Origin: an uncultured Candidatus Saccharibacteria bacterium
GTDB taxonomy: Bacteria; Patescibacteriota; Saccharimonadia; Saccharimonadales; Saccharimonadaceae
Direction: 5' to 3'
Assembly (NCBI GenBank): GCA_947165465.1
Contig: CAMVAM010000005.1
Location: forward strand, 1-64,000
DNA: 64,000 nucleotides
A program made the position numbers and the translations under genes. Shown here piece by piece: positions 54,123-63,209 of this stretch; position 1 is the stretch's first letter, and every line of letters starts with the position of its first letter. The notes beneath the pieces are model-generated. The model was given only the letters and a program-made list of their open reading frames with translations. It made no database searches and was not told the DNA's origin.

Positions 54123-54149
54123 GTTTATGTTTATGACCTTTATGCTTAA

Positions 54150-54178
54150 ATCATAAACTACATTTTTAAAAAAGTCAA
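54150..54178 (-). promoter_or_regulatory. Promoter of the 1097-residue surface-protein operon
   Basis: TTGACT (54173-54178) next to the lepA C-terminal stop, 17-bp spacer, TATGAT (54150-54155). The leader is ~30 nt and its Shine-Dalgarno (AAAGG) is far from the ATG. Confidence 0.65.
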
Positions 54179-55405
54179 CTAATTTCGTTTAAGCATCACA
54201 GTAAATGCTTCAGATGGAATATCAATCTTGCCAAAACGTTTCATTCTGGCCTTTCCACGTTTTTGTTTATCAAGTAGTTTTGCTTTTCTATCACGATCAC
54301 CCGTATGGATTTTTACTGTCACATCCTTGCGGTACGCACCAATCGTTTCGCGTGCAATAATTCTTGCACCAATCGCTGCTTGGAGTGCCACTTCAAAGTT
54401 CTGTCTCGGAATCACTTCCTTTAATTTTTTCGTCACTTCTCTGCCGATTCCGTCCGCTTCGCTTCTGTGTGCCATCACGGAAAGTGCATCCATTTTATTT
54501 CCAGCCACTAGAAAATCAATTCTCACCAAATCTTCCGCTTTATATCCGGAAAGTTCATAATTAAACGACGCATAACCGGACGTTGCCGACTTCAATTGGT
54601 CATAAAAATCTGTAAGTAGATTTGCCATCGGCGCTTCAAAATCAATCACTGCCCTTTCTTCAATGTAAGACAAATTCGTTTGGTGTCCACGTTTTTCGTT
54701 AATTAAATTTAAAACATTTCCAATCATGTTAGACGGAACAATAATTTCACCCTTTACCCATGGCTCACGGATTTCTTTAATTTCCGACTGATCCGGTAGA
54801 TCTGCCGCCGATTTAATTTCAATTAATTCACCATTATTCATTACGACTTCGTAATTTGTCGACGGGTTCGTCACAATTAAATCAAGGTCAAACTCGCGTT
54901 CCAGACGCTCCTTGATGATGTCCATATGAAGAAGCCCGAGGAATCCAATGCGAAGACCAAAGCCAAGTACCGGCGAGTTCTCCGGCTCGAAGCGGAGCGC
55001 CGAATCAGACAAAGCCAACTTTTCAATCGCTTCCTTTAAATCTTTGTATTGATCGTTTGAAACTGGGAAAAATCCAGCATATACGAATGGAAGTACGTTT
55101 TTGTAGCCCGGAAGCGCGTGTGTTGCCGGGGCTTTTGCAAGCGTCACTGTATCGCCTACTTTTGCTTCGCGCGTAGTTTTGAGGTTCGTTACGATGTAGC
55201 CAATTTCACCGGTTGAAAGTTTTTCTCTCGGCGTCATTTTTGGTGTAAGAATCCCCACTTCTAAAGCCAAGCCCTTAGTCTCGGCCGCCATCATCAAAAT
55301 TTCGGCATTTTTTGGAATTTCACCATCAAAAATCCGGACATATAATACTACTCCACGATAATCATCAAAGTATGAGTCAAAAATGAGTGCCCGGGTTGAA
55401 TCCAT
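54179..55405 (-). CDS. lepA: Elongation factor 4 (LepA), domains II to C-terminus, separate gene
   Basis: 408 residues from ATG at 55405. It starts MDSTRALIFDSYFDDYRGVV, exactly at LepA domain II, and continues through domains III, IV and the LepA-specific C-terminal domain (GFLGLLHMDIIKERLEREFDLDLI, EPWVKGEIIVPSNMIGNV, DRKAKLLDKQKRGKARMKRFGKI). The GTP-binding domain is missing here and lies in a separate gene 0.7 kb upstream (56118-56666). TATAAT (55412-55417) ends 6 nt before ATG, so it has its own leaderless transcript. The cut between G domain and domain II and the intact frame argue for two working polypeptides, but that is inference. EF4 back-translocates stalled ribosomes. Confidence 0.93.
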   Translation of the reverse strand: MDSTRALIFDSYFDDYRGVVLYVRIFDGEIPKNAEILMMAAETKGLALEVGILTPKMTPREKLSTGEIGYIVTNLKTTREAKVGDTVTLAKAPATHALPGYKNVLPFVYAGFFPVSNDQYKDLKEAIEKLALSDSALRFEPENSPVLGFGLRIGFLGLLHMDIIKERLEREFDLDLIVTNPSTNYEVVMNNGELIEIKSAADLPDQSEIKEIREPWVKGEIIVPSNMIGNVLNLINEKRGHQTNLSYIEERAVIDFEAPMANLLTDFYDQLKSATSGYASFNYELSGYKAEDLVRIDFLVAGNKMDALSVMAHRSEADGIGREVTKKLKEVIPRQNFEVALQAAIGARIIARETIGAYRKDVTVKIHTGDRDRKAKLLDKQKRGKARMKRFGKIDIPSEAFTVMLKRN

Positions 55406-55422
55406 AAAAATATTATACCACA

Positions 55423-55451
55423 AAAATGGGCCTAGCGCTACGGCTCGGCCC
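55423..55451 (-). terminator. Terminator of the histidine phosphatase gene
   Basis: Minus strand GGGCC-x-AGCC...GGCT-x-GGCCC with T-run (55423-55427). Lies directly before the -10 box of the lepA C-terminal gene, separating the two transcripts. Confidence 0.82.
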
Positions 55452-55464
55452 TTCTGTTCAGAGG

Positions 55465-56031
55465 TTAAATGGTGGTTTCGTAAACTTCGCAGTTTTTTAG
55501 TAAATGCAAATCGTCGTGATAACTTCCGGACTTTGGCCGCCCTTTCAGTACCACATAAAATGCCATGCCAAAGCACCCGTGCGAGAAAATCAAAACCTTC
55601 TCGCCGTCGTGTTTTTCCTTCAGCATGTCAATGAAAGCTTTTGCTCGTGCCTCAAGCTCCGAGAGTGTTTCCACTCCGTCTTCTTCCGAACGACCGGAAT
55701 CATACCGGAACAGCTCCCGATAATGTTCATCCGAAGCGGTCTTACCTATGAGCCCGTCAAATTTACGCTCTTCAATGCGCTCATCGATGATAACATTTCT
55801 CTCATCGACACCCATTTCTTTCAGAACGATTCGGCAAGTTTCCCTCGCCCGTTCATAAGTTGAGCAATAAATCGCGTCGAACTGAATGCCGGATTCTTTT
55901 AGCTTCTTGCCGGCCTCTCTTGCTTGTTCACATCCAAGCGGCGTGAGCGGCGCATCCTCATCGTTATAAAAATAATCCTTGAGATTTGCCACCGACTGAC
56001 CGTGTCGCATAAAAAATACATCTACAGACAT
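55465..56031 (-). CDS. Histidine phosphatase / phosphoglycerate-mutase-family protein inserted in lepA
   Basis: 188 residues. VFFMRHGQSVANL is the RHG active-site motif (His10 phosphorylated), LTPLGCEQAREAGKKL and YCSTYERARETC are the arginine-bearing motifs, and IFSHGCFGM carries the second His. It is a histidine-phosphatase-superfamily member, substrate unknown; the real phosphoglycerate mutase is gpmI. It has a consensus promoter, a ~55-nt leader with AGAGGAGGATG, and its own terminator, all lying between the two lepA halves. Codons (CTG, CGG, CCG) look unlike the LepA halves and like the small genes at 9708, 37901 and 61942, supporting a later insertion. Confidence 0.85.
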   Translation of the reverse strand: MSVDVFFMRHGQSVANLKDYFYNDEDAPLTPLGCEQAREAGKKLKESGIQFDAIYCSTYERARETCRIVLKEMGVDERNVIIDERIEERKFDGLIGKTASDEHYRELFRYDSGRSEEDGVETLSELEARAKAFIDMLKEKHDGEKVLIFSHGCFGMAFYVVLKGRPKSGSYHDDLHLLKNCEVYETTI

Positions 56032-56087
56032 TACACATCCTCCTCTCTTAAAGAGCCTTCTTGATCCCCCCCAAACAGAACAATAAT

Positions 56088-56116
56088 ATTATAATACTAT
56101 TATCTTAATCTGTCAA
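56088..56116 (-). promoter_or_regulatory. Perfect sigma70-type promoter between lepA halves
   Basis: TTGACA (56111-56116), 17-bp spacer, TATAAT (56088-56093), starting 2 bp after the lepA G-domain stop at 56118. Drives the histidine phosphatase gene. Confidence 0.9.
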
Positions 56117-56117
56117 A

Positions 56118-56666
56118 TTATTCAAGGGTTCTTGGCGAAGGACCTTTTTCGATAATCTCATCTAAAACTTTTTCAACGTTTAAACCGGTCTTTGCTGAAA
56201 CGCCGATAATATCTTCACGCTTACAACCCAGTAGATTCATAATTTGTGCAGCCGTCTTATCGACTTCCGCTGCCGGCAAATCCACCTTGTTAATCACCGG
56301 AATAATCGTAAGATCCTGCTCAATAGCTAGATAAACGTTTGCGAGTGTCTGCGCTTGGATCCCCTGCGTCGCATCCACTACGAGAATTGCCGACTCTACG
56401 GCCTGCAAACTTCTTGACACTTCATACGAAAAATCCACGTGGCCCGGCGTATCAATCAGATTTAAAGTATAGCCCTTCCACTTCATCGTCACCGGAGTGA
56501 GTTTAATTGTAATCCCCTTCTCCCGTTCGAGTTCCATCGAGTCGAGAAGCTGCGATTTCATCTCGCGCTTCTCAACCGTTCCGGTAAGCTCCATCATCCT
56601 ATCGGCCAAGGTAGATTTACCATGGTCGATATGAGCGATGATGCAGAAATTTCGTATTTTATCCAT
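56118..56666 (-). CDS. lepA: Elongation factor 4 (LepA), GTPase domain, separate gene
   Basis: 182 residues: [20 protein letters not shown] (G1), ERERGITI-type switch ([13 protein letters not shown]), [15 protein letters not shown] (G3), VINKVDLP (G4), VSAKTG (G5), ending [13 protein letters not shown] and a stop. This equals LepA domain I. The linker motif PPPxGD expected next is cut short, and the rest of LepA is a separate gene 0.7 kb downstream. The ATG overlaps the pnp stop (TAATG), so this gene is coupled to pnp and no independent promoter is seen. Could work with the second half as a two-chain enzyme. Confidence 0.93.
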   Translation of the reverse strand: MDKIRNFCIIAHIDHGKSTLADRMMELTGTVEKREMKSQLLDSMELEREKGITIKLTPVTMKWKGYTLNLIDTPGHVDFSYEVSRSLQAVESAILVVDATQGIQAQTLANVYLAIEQDLTIIPVINKVDLPAAEVDKTAAQIMNLLGCKREDIIGVSAKTGLNVEKVLDEIIEKGPSPRTLE

Positions 56667-58840
56667 TAGAGACCAATCATAGTGAGGCTGAGTCTGCCCT
56701 TGTCATCGATGGCAACTAGGCGAACTTTAATTACATCACCTTCGTGCAAGACTTCGGTCACCTTATTTAGACGCTTCTTGTCAGTAATTTGTGAAATGTG
56801 AAGCATACCGTCAATGCCTGGCATAATATTCACAAATGCACCGAAGTCTTTAATCGAAACTACAGTACCTTCGTAAATCTTTCCGACTTCTGGCTCTTCC
56901 GTAAGTGAACGAATCCAATCAAGTGCCTTCTTGATTTTTTCTGGATCAGTACCAGAAACAGTCACAAGACCAGAGTCTTCAATGTTAACTTCAGCGCCAG
57001 TTTCGGAGGTGATTTTGTTAATCATCTCACCACCCTTGCCAATCACAGCACCAATCTTGTCTGGATTAATCATGAGTTTCTCGATGCGTGGAGCATACTT
57101 CGAAATCTCTTTTCTTGGTTCCGGAATTACTTCGAGAATGTGTTTCAAGATAAACATTCTACCTTCGTGCGATTGCTTGATAGCTTTTTCCATGATTTCT
57201 ACTGGAAGACCATGCACTTTCATATCCATTTGAAGTGCAGTAATACCTTCAGTCGTACCGGTTACTTTGAAATCCATATCACCGGCAAAGTCTTCTGCAT
57301 CCATCAAATCAGTTAAAACGTATGCTTTGTCGATATCAGAAGCTTCAATCGGCTGGCCCTTTGGCACATCCACCATAAGACCCATTGCTACACCAGAAAC
57401 TGGGCGCTTCAAAGGCACACCGGCATCCATGAGGGCCATGCATGAAGAACAAGTTGCAGCCATCGAAGTCGAACCGTTCTGTGACATGATTTCAGTCACT
57501 GAACGAATTGCGTATGGGAAATCTTCTTCAGAAGGAAGCACCGGGAGAAGTGCACGTTCAGCCAAGTAACCATGACCAATCTCACGACGTCCTGGAGAAC
57601 CGATGCGACCTGGTTCACCAACCGTGTAAGAAGGAGCGTTGTAATGATGCATGTAGCGACGCTTGCCTTCGGTTACTTCCATTGTATCCACATCCTGTGC
57701 ATAAGAAAGTGGCGCGAGCGTTACAATGTTCATCGCCTGAGTTACACCACGCGTAAAGAGTGATGAGCCATGAACTCTTGGCAAAATACCAACTTGCGAT
57801 GAAAGTGGACGTACTTCGTTTAGTTTACGACCATCCGGACGCACACCTTCTTCTACGATGCCACGACGAACTTCCTTGTGGACAGCAAGTTCAAAGGCCT
57901 GATCATAGATATCGCGAAGGTTTTCATCATACCATTCGACCTTTTCGTTGTCAGTTTCACCTTGGCCTTTAGCAAGTGCAAATTCATCATGCATTGCATA
58001 TTTGATTTCATCAAGAATCTGTGCACGTTCCATCACATTACCACGGACTTTGTTGCCAAACTTATCCTTGGTCCATTCCTGAACTTCTTTCAAAATCTCT
58101 TCATCTGGAAGTACCAATTCATATTCTTGTTCTTTTGCATCAACAAGCTTAGCAAGTTCACGCTGAAGATCGAGTGCCGGCTGAACATTCTTTACTGCCC
58201 AATGCATCGCTTCAATAATCGTATCTTCCGGAACTTCCTTAGCGCCGGCTTCTACCATCATCACCTTGCCGTCTTTACAAGCAACTACGAGATCGAGTGG
58301 AGACTGCTCGCGTTCTTCTGGGCTTAAGAAACCCTTGAATTCACCGCCGATTCTACCGATACGAATGCCGGCCACTGGACCATCAAATGGTACACCAGCG
58401 TTCATTAATGCTGCCGAAGCTGCCACCATTGCTACACAGTCTGGGCGAAATGCCGGGTCCATCGAAAGCACGGTACAAACCACCTGAATTTCCTGACGGT
58501 AGCCCTTCGGGAAGAGTGGGCGAATTGGGCGGTCAATCAAGCGTCCAACTAGCACTGCTTCATCAGCTGGCTTGCCTTCACGTTTAATAAACTTTGAACC
58601 AGAAATCTTGCCTGCGGCATAGAATTTCTCTTCATAATCAATCGATAGTGGGAAAAAGTCTTGTAGAACCGGCTTCGTGCCGACCACTACAGAGCCAAGC
58701 ACTACGGTATCACCATAAGTCACGAGCACAGACGAAGTCGTGCGAAAACCAACGCGGTTTACTTCGAGCGTCAACTTCCGGCCCAACCATTCTGTTGAAA
58801 CCTGAGTGGTCTTCTTCCCGCTAGGGTTAATTATATCCAT
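56666..58840 (-). CDS. pnp: Polyribonucleotide nucleotidyltransferase (PNPase)
   Basis: 724 residues. Two RNase PH domains with the linking helix ([15 protein letters not shown] is the catalytic second core), KH domain [15 protein letters not shown], and C-terminal S1 domain [22 protein letters not shown]. It degrades RNA 3'-5'. Shine-Dalgarno AAAGGA lies ~11 nt before ATG. A long leader hairpin precedes it. In other bacteria rpsO-pnp is a tight pair; here a 2.8-kb surface gene and a small gene lie between them. Confidence 0.98.
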   Translation of the reverse strand: MDIINPSGKKTTQVSTEWLGRKLTLEVNRVGFRTTSSVLVTYGDTVVLGSVVVGTKPVLQDFFPLSIDYEEKFYAAGKISGSKFIKREGKPADEAVLVGRLIDRPIRPLFPKGYRQEIQVVCTVLSMDPAFRPDCVAMVAASAALMNAGVPFDGPVAGIRIGRIGGEFKGFLSPEEREQSPLDLVVACKDGKVMMVEAGAKEVPEDTIIEAMHWAVKNVQPALDLQRELAKLVDAKEQEYELVLPDEEILKEVQEWTKDKFGNKVRGNVMERAQILDEIKYAMHDEFALAKGQGETDNEKVEWYDENLRDIYDQAFELAVHKEVRRGIVEEGVRPDGRKLNEVRPLSSQVGILPRVHGSSLFTRGVTQAMNIVTLAPLSYAQDVDTMEVTEGKRRYMHHYNAPSYTVGEPGRIGSPGRREIGHGYLAERALLPVLPSEEDFPYAIRSVTEIMSQNGSTSMAATCSSCMALMDAGVPLKRPVSGVAMGLMVDVPKGQPIEASDIDKAYVLTDLMDAEDFAGDMDFKVTGTTEGITALQMDMKVHGLPVEIMEKAIKQSHEGRMFILKHILEVIPEPRKEISKYAPRIEKLMINPDKIGAVIGKGGEMINKITSETGAEVNIEDSGLVTVSGTDPEKIKKALDWIRSLTEEPEVGKIYEGTVVSIKDFGAFVNIMPGIDGMLHISQITDKKRLNKVTEVLHEGDVIKVRLVAIDDKGRLSLTMIGL

Positions 58841-58930
58841 AAAAATATAATCCTTTCTGGGAAAACATCAGATACGAGCCCCTATCTCATATCTGCCGTC
58901 TTCCCATGTTAATTTACTATATATATTATA
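58841..58930 (-). promoter_or_regulatory. pnp leader with long stem-loop
   Basis: TATAAT at 58925-58930 starts an ~80-nt leader. Paired segments: TGGGAA 58858-58863 with TTCCCA 58901-58906, a symmetric 5-nt internal loop, CAGATA 58869-58874 with TATCTG 58890-58895, GAG 58876-58878 with CTC 58886-58888. This resembles the pnp leader of E. coli, cut by RNase III and used by PNPase to control its own mRNA; function here is inference. Confidence 0.75.
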
Positions 58931-58937
58931 GCATATT

Positions 58938-61736
58938 CTAGAAGTTAGTTCTATCGATTTCCCACTGTGGCCTTGCAAGACATCTTACCGACAAACCGGT
59001 ACCACGTCCCCAGTTATATTCTGGGCTACCTTGAATATAGTTACCCCACCAGTAATAACTAAATACCGCTGTATCCATATATCCAGAGATAATATACGAA
59101 GTTGCGGTCCAATATGCCGAACCCGTATCACCAGCCCCGTCTAGGGCTCCATATCCAGAACTTGTATAAGTATTTGGATCCATATAGTTCATAATCATCC
59201 CCGGTCTCGAGAAATAAAACGGTGCACCAGTAAGATACATATCAAAATCACTGCTTGGCGTATTTCCAGTCCCATACCATGAATCCCAAACTGACTGCAC
59301 CGCGCGATCAAGTTCAGTATAATCAGAGCTTCCATCAGGGCTTAACGATGAATCATATTTAGGAAGTCTCCAGCCAGCCGGACAAATCGAGTTTGGTGCA
59401 TTCTGGAGATGGCTATATTGACTGGCACTGTTCGTAGCTACAGCAGCCGCCCAGCTATAATAATTTCCTACATGTCCATGGGTACCATTTGTAGAGTATG
59501 GTGACGTCGCAAATTGATTCCCGGTTACGCCCTTTATATAGTTATAACCATCCGTCGTACTATTAGACCACTGACTACTATCCCAGTACCAATTCGTGCT
59601 AGCCGAACCTGGGTTCATTGAAATCGGACCGTTTGCGTTATTGAAATTCCAACTCGTGAAGTAATTCCCAGAATAAGCCGAAGACGTCAAATTAATCGTA
59701 GCGGTATTTGGATACCACGACGTGCTGCTGTCTTCATAACCAATATCCGTATCTGCATGATAATAGTACTTTCTGGCAATCGCAAGATCCAAGTTTTGCG
59801 TCATCCAAATATTACCTTCACCAAGCTTGGTAATCCAATACTTTTTATTATCACGACTATCTGTCAATTGGAACTGTCGCCAGTCTTCCATCGAATTCCA
59901 AACTCCTGCATAGTCAATATCGCTAAGCGTGGCAAAATCTTGCATATAAGTAAGATCTGTAATTTGCTTCGCTGCCGGACGATTGCATCTCACCGTAAAA
60001 CCAGAGTTGCTACTCATCGAAACACCAGTTTGGAAGACTCTATTATTCACATTGCCACTCGGGATATAGTAGTTATATGCATATGTTGAACCTTGCCCAG
60101 CAGAAGTAGAAGACTCATACATACCAGATGTGCCGCGATAACTCATTCCGCCATAAATATAACCACCGAGTACGAAATTGTTTGGGAACCCAGTCAATCT
60201 ATCAACAATAGTTTTATTAGAGATATAGCCATACCCACCGCCATATTGTTTCGAAAGATAGCCAATTCCATCCCACTCACTATTTTGAGTATCAGGTAAA
60301 TGCCATCCGTAAGGGCAAATACTACCAGATGCGTCATAGCCAGCAACAGTATAGAAATCACCACGTGCCGCCGTCGCCGCATACCTGTTGTAATAAACAC
60401 CATATGAAATCACAGGACCAGTAGTGCTATACGTCGAAGCCGATTGCCCCAGCGTAACGTTGTCCGTATTTAACAAAACCTGTTCAGCACATGCTTGTGA
60501 ATTGGTCGTACACCAAGAAGTTGGCGTAGTAGATGTCGCATACGACAAGTTACTAAAACCAGGATAATCAGTATTTGCCTCAGTCACCGATGCATTAGTC
60601 CCACCAAACCGAAAATTCTCAATAATCCAACATTTGTCATCCGGCAACCTCGCTACAGCATAAGTCTGATTGTCTCGTGTGTCTGTAAGTGCCGTAATAT
60701 TTGAGAGACTTGCAGTTACGGTACCTGTTGAGGAATTATAGGACACCGGCGTCAAACTACTACAACCTTGCCAAGTCTGGAAATTCCCAGCCGAAGCAAC
60801 CCAAATTGCATAAAGCGTCAGCCCCTCGCTCGAATTAGTTGGTACCGTAATCGTCTGATTTGGCCCATAGAACGTACCGGTTCCGCTTGAATTTGTATTC
60901 CACCCCGCGAATCCATAGCCGGTCAATTTATAGTTTGGCGCCTGAAGCGTAACTGTTGAGCCACCGGTAGCCACCTGGTAACCCTTATTACTACTTGTAT
61001 CATTGGTATACGTACCTGGATTCATCGTCCCAACCACATTTGCATTTACCGGATCGTAGCAAATGTATCCCGGCAAACAATCTGGCACCGGCTCGGCTGC
61101 CACCACCGAGTATTTCACCTTACCGACATACGAATCCGGCGATTGCGAGCTAGAAATTCTCGCCGCATAAGTCGTAAAGACCGAAGCCCCCACCGTCGTA
61201 TCGGTGTTAGTGCCATACGAAGCAATCAAAGTCGTAGAACCCGGCACCACATGGTAGCTACCAAAGCCATTGTTAATCGTCATCTGTGCCGGTAGATATG
61301 ACGAAGTATCCTTCGAAATCATCATCGACCAATTCGAAACATCGCCCGTGCCCGTACCGGTATTAATGAGGCCACCAGTATTCTGACCAATCAACTTAGT
61401 GTTGCCAGACGAATTATTCGAATAGCCAATCGCATAAATCTCAAAACTCGGTGCATCCGCACACTTCATCGTCAGTCTCGACTGCCCAATCCCAGTACTA
61501 TAGGAGCTGTTGCTCACGGTCTTAGAGTGCGTTGTCACTACGGTACTAGTGAAAGTACAGGCATTGGCTCCGTAAATATCTAAAGAATCGTCATTATTCA
61601 CAGCTTTTACGGACTTAAATTGATAAGAGCTGAGCATAAAGGCCGCAATCATCGAAGCCGCCACAAAAACCATCGCAACATGCTGATACATGTATCTAGC
61701 GATTTTCAGGACATTTTTGTTTGAAAACTTTGACAT
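58938..61736 (-). CDS. Secreted FISUMP-domain surface protein
   Basis: 932 residues. Signal anchor (about 14-34, AMVFVAASMIAAFML), a ~180-residue N-terminal beta domain with two cysteines (NACTFTS and MKCADAP), an InlB-type repeat (YGFAGWNTNSSGTG, YGPNQTITV, LYAIW) and two FISUMP modules: CWIIENFRFGG...CPYGWHLPDT...VRCNRP and MTQNLDLAI...CPAGWRLPKY...VRCLARP. The order and wording match the 1341-residue protein, so they are paralogs. It sits between rpsO and pnp. A TATAAT lies ~60 bp upstream; Shine-Dalgarno TAGGT is weak. No sorting signal is seen. Confidence 0.85.
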   Translation of the reverse strand: MSKFSNKNVLKIARYMYQHVAMVFVAASMIAAFMLSSYQFKSVKAVNNDDSLDIYGANACTFTSTVVTTHSKTVSNSSYSTGIGQSRLTMKCADAPSFEIYAIGYSNNSSGNTKLIGQNTGGLINTGTGTGDVSNWSMMISKDTSSYLPAQMTINNGFGSYHVVPGSTTLIASYGTNTDTTVGASVFTTYAARISSSQSPDSYVGKVKYSVVAAEPVPDCLPGYICYDPVNANVVGTMNPGTYTNDTSSNKGYQVATGGSTVTLQAPNYKLTGYGFAGWNTNSSGTGTFYGPNQTITVPTNSSEGLTLYAIWVASAGNFQTWQGCSSLTPVSYNSSTGTVTASLSNITALTDTRDNQTYAVARLPDDKCWIIENFRFGGTNASVTEANTDYPGFSNLSYATSTTPTSWCTTNSQACAEQVLLNTDNVTLGQSASTYSTTGPVISYGVYYNRYAATAARGDFYTVAGYDASGSICPYGWHLPDTQNSEWDGIGYLSKQYGGGYGYISNKTIVDRLTGFPNNFVLGGYIYGGMSYRGTSGMYESSTSAGQGSTYAYNYYIPSGNVNNRVFQTGVSMSSNSGFTVRCNRPAAKQITDLTYMQDFATLSDIDYAGVWNSMEDWRQFQLTDSRDNKKYWITKLGEGNIWMTQNLDLAIARKYYYHADTDIGYEDSSTSWYPNTATINLTSSAYSGNYFTSWNFNNANGPISMNPGSASTNWYWDSSQWSNSTTDGYNYIKGVTGNQFATSPYSTNGTHGHVGNYYSWAAAVATNSASQYSHLQNAPNSICPAGWRLPKYDSSLSPDGSSDYTELDRAVQSVWDSWYGTGNTPSSDFDMYLTGAPFYFSRPGMIMNYMDPNTYTSSGYGALDGAGDTGSAYWTATSYIISGYMDTAVFSYYWWGNYIQGSPEYNWGRGTGLSVRCLARPQWEIDRTNF

Positions 61737-61868
61737 TTAAAACCTATTTTGCACACCTAAAAAGTATACATTACCATTATATATTGCTTATCTTAAAATG
61801 TCTATATTTTTGGCCTATTTTTCAACCACTTTTTTGCCAGAAAAATCGCCCAATTATCCACAAGCATA

Positions 61869-61897
61869 TTGACTTTTTTGGCATTTTGTGCTATAAT
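61869..61897 (+). promoter_or_regulatory. Strong promoter of the small gene at 61942
   Basis: TTGACT (61869-61874), 17-bp spacer, TATAAT (61892-61897). Identical at 26 of 29 positions to the promoter of the small gene at 9708. Confidence 0.85.
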
Positions 61898-61941
61898 AGA
61901 AGTATCTGTTATTCCAATCAAGTTTAGGAGGTATAAAACGC

Positions 61942-62169
61942 ATGATGGATAACATGAGTTGGGGCGAAAACCCCGAATATGGCCCTCAGGCCATGATTGC
62001 ACATTTCGATCGGGACGACCGCATCTGCTGGGATTTCCAGGAGGAGGCTAGAAAATTCGGCAGAGATGTCATTGTGAAACAATGCGCGGGCCGAGAAGGC
62101 CTAACCGTCGTTGTCCCCAATATTAGCTTTAACCAGATGAATAAACTCATCGACCTCACGGAACGTTAA
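61942..62169 (+). CDS. Small protein of unknown function, stand-alone transcript
   Basis: 75 residues, soluble and mixed alpha/beta (DDRICWDFQEEARKFG, DVIVKQCAGREG, LTVVVPNISFNQMNKLIDLTER). No family recognised. The Shine-Dalgarno AGGAGGT is optimally spaced; two ATG codons at 61942 and 61945 are both usable. Strong promoter, strong terminator and codon use that differs from neighbouring genes place it with the small genes at 9708 and 37901 and the lepA-inserted phosphatase. It interrupts the rpsO-pnp neighbourhood. Confidence 0.7.
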   Translation: MMDNMSWGENPEYGPQAMIAHFDRDDRICWDFQEEARKFGRDVIVKQCAGREGLTVVVPNISFNQMNKLIDLTER

Positions 62170-62188
62170 AACTAATATCTCTCAACAA

Positions 62189-62223
62189 AAACCCGCCTGC
62201 ACTCGCAGACGGGTTAATTTTTT
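62189..62223 (+). terminator. Terminator of the small gene at 61942
   Basis: AACCCG-C-CTGC / GCAG-A-CGGGTT with a T-run on the plus strand; abuts the convergent rpsO stop. Confidence 0.9.
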
Positions 62224-62224
62224 A

Positions 62225-62491
62225 CTATTTCCTGAGGCCAAGCTTCTTAACAGTCTTCTTGTATAGCTCAAAATCGGTCGTTTCGAGGTATTTTAGAAGC
62301 CTTTTGCGCTTCCCTACCATCTGCATTAAACCTCTTTTGGCCATAAAGTCATGTTTGTTGTTCTTGACGTGCTCAGTCACTTCTTTGATGCGCTCCGTCA
62401 AAATCGAAACTTGAACTTCAGGAGAACCAACGTCAGCTTTGTTACGAGCGACCTTGGCAATAGCCTTGTCCTTATTCTCTTTTGTTATCAT
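62225..62491 (-). CDS. rpsO: 30S ribosomal protein S15
   Basis: 88 residues from ATG at 62491, the usual length; the longer in-frame start lies above the TATAAT (62501-62506) and is not used. Motifs DVGSPEVQVSILTERI, HKHDFMAKRGLMQMVGKRKRLLKYL and the C-terminal LGLRK are typical. S15 binds the 16S rRNA central domain. The -10 box is 9 nt from the ATG, near-leaderless. Divergent from truB, as in many bacteria where truB and rpsO are adjacent. Confidence 0.97.
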   Translation of the reverse strand: MITKENKDKAIAKVARNKADVGSPEVQVSILTERIKEVTEHVKNNKHDFMAKRGLMQMVGKRKRLLKYLETTDFELYKKTVKKLGLRK

Positions 62492-62551
62492 AGTTTTTAC
62501 ATTATACCACACCTCTTAAAAAAGTTCAACAGATATGCTAAAATATCTCTT

Positions 62552-63202
62552 ATGGAAGATCAAATCATTTTAGTAGATAAACCAGCTGGAATTTCCTCTT
62601 TTGGCATCGTTGCGAAGATCCGCCGCGAATTAAAGGAAGAGTTCGGTCACAAGATTAAAGTCGGTCACACTGGGACACTAGATCCCTTTGCCACCGGCCT
62701 TTTGATTTTGCTATCTGGTAAAATGACCAAAAAATCGAATGAATTCTTAAAGCTCGACAAAATCTACGAAGCCGAAATGAAACTTGGTTTCATCTCCACA
62801 ACTGGCGATCCAGAAGGCGAAGTTACAGAGTATTCGAGCCAAAAAATCAAACCAACTAAGGCCGAAATCGAGTCCTGCATTAACTCATTTATTGGCGAAA
62901 TCGACCAGACCGTTCCGAAATTTTCGGCCATCAAAATCAATGGCGAACGTGCCTACAAATTAGCTAGAAGTGGCGCCGATTTTAAAACCCCAACTCGTAA
63001 AATCACCATCTTTAGAATCGAAATTCTAGATTATTCTTACCCAACGCTCAAAATCCGTTGCCACGTTTCCTCCGGCACTTACATTCGTACCCTCGCCGAA
63101 GATATCGGCAAAAAACTCGGCACCGGTGCCTACCTTACCGCACTTCGCCGCACCAAGATTGGCGACTATCACATCGAAGATGCCAAACAAATTATGCTAT
63201 AA
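62552..63202 (+). CDS. truB: tRNA pseudouridine-55 synthase TruB, short form
   Basis: 216 residues from the ATG at 62552 (TAAAAT 7 nt upstream, leaderless); the upstream extension of the frame is antisense to rpsO. VGHTGTLDPFATGLLI carries the catalytic Asp, YEAEMKLGFISTTGD and SGTYIRTLAEDIG are conserved. E. coli TruB has ~314 residues; the C-terminal PUA domain is missing here. It makes pseudouridine 55 in the T-loop of tRNAs. Confidence 0.95.
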   Translation: MEDQIILVDKPAGISSFGIVAKIRRELKEEFGHKIKVGHTGTLDPFATGLLILLSGKMTKKSNEFLKLDKIYEAEMKLGFISTTGDPEGEVTEYSSQKIKPTKAEIESCINSFIGEIDQTVPKFSAIKINGERAYKLARSGADFKTPTRKITIFRIEILDYSYPTLKIRCHVSSGTYIRTLAEDIGKKLGTGAYLTALRRTKIGDYHIEDAKQIML

Positions 63203-63209
63203 TAAAACT

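Noticed and set aside
55406..55576. Longer N-terminus for the lepA C-terminal gene
   Set aside because: It runs across a terminator and into the phosphatase gene antisense frame; homology begins at MDSTRALIFDS.
55465..56031. The inserted phosphatase as the glycolytic phosphoglycerate mutase
   Set aside because: It is shorter than GpmA, lacks its specific motifs, and gpmI is present in the window.
62351..62551. Longer TruB start at 62351
   Set aside because: The extension is antisense to rpsO and has no TruB similarity.
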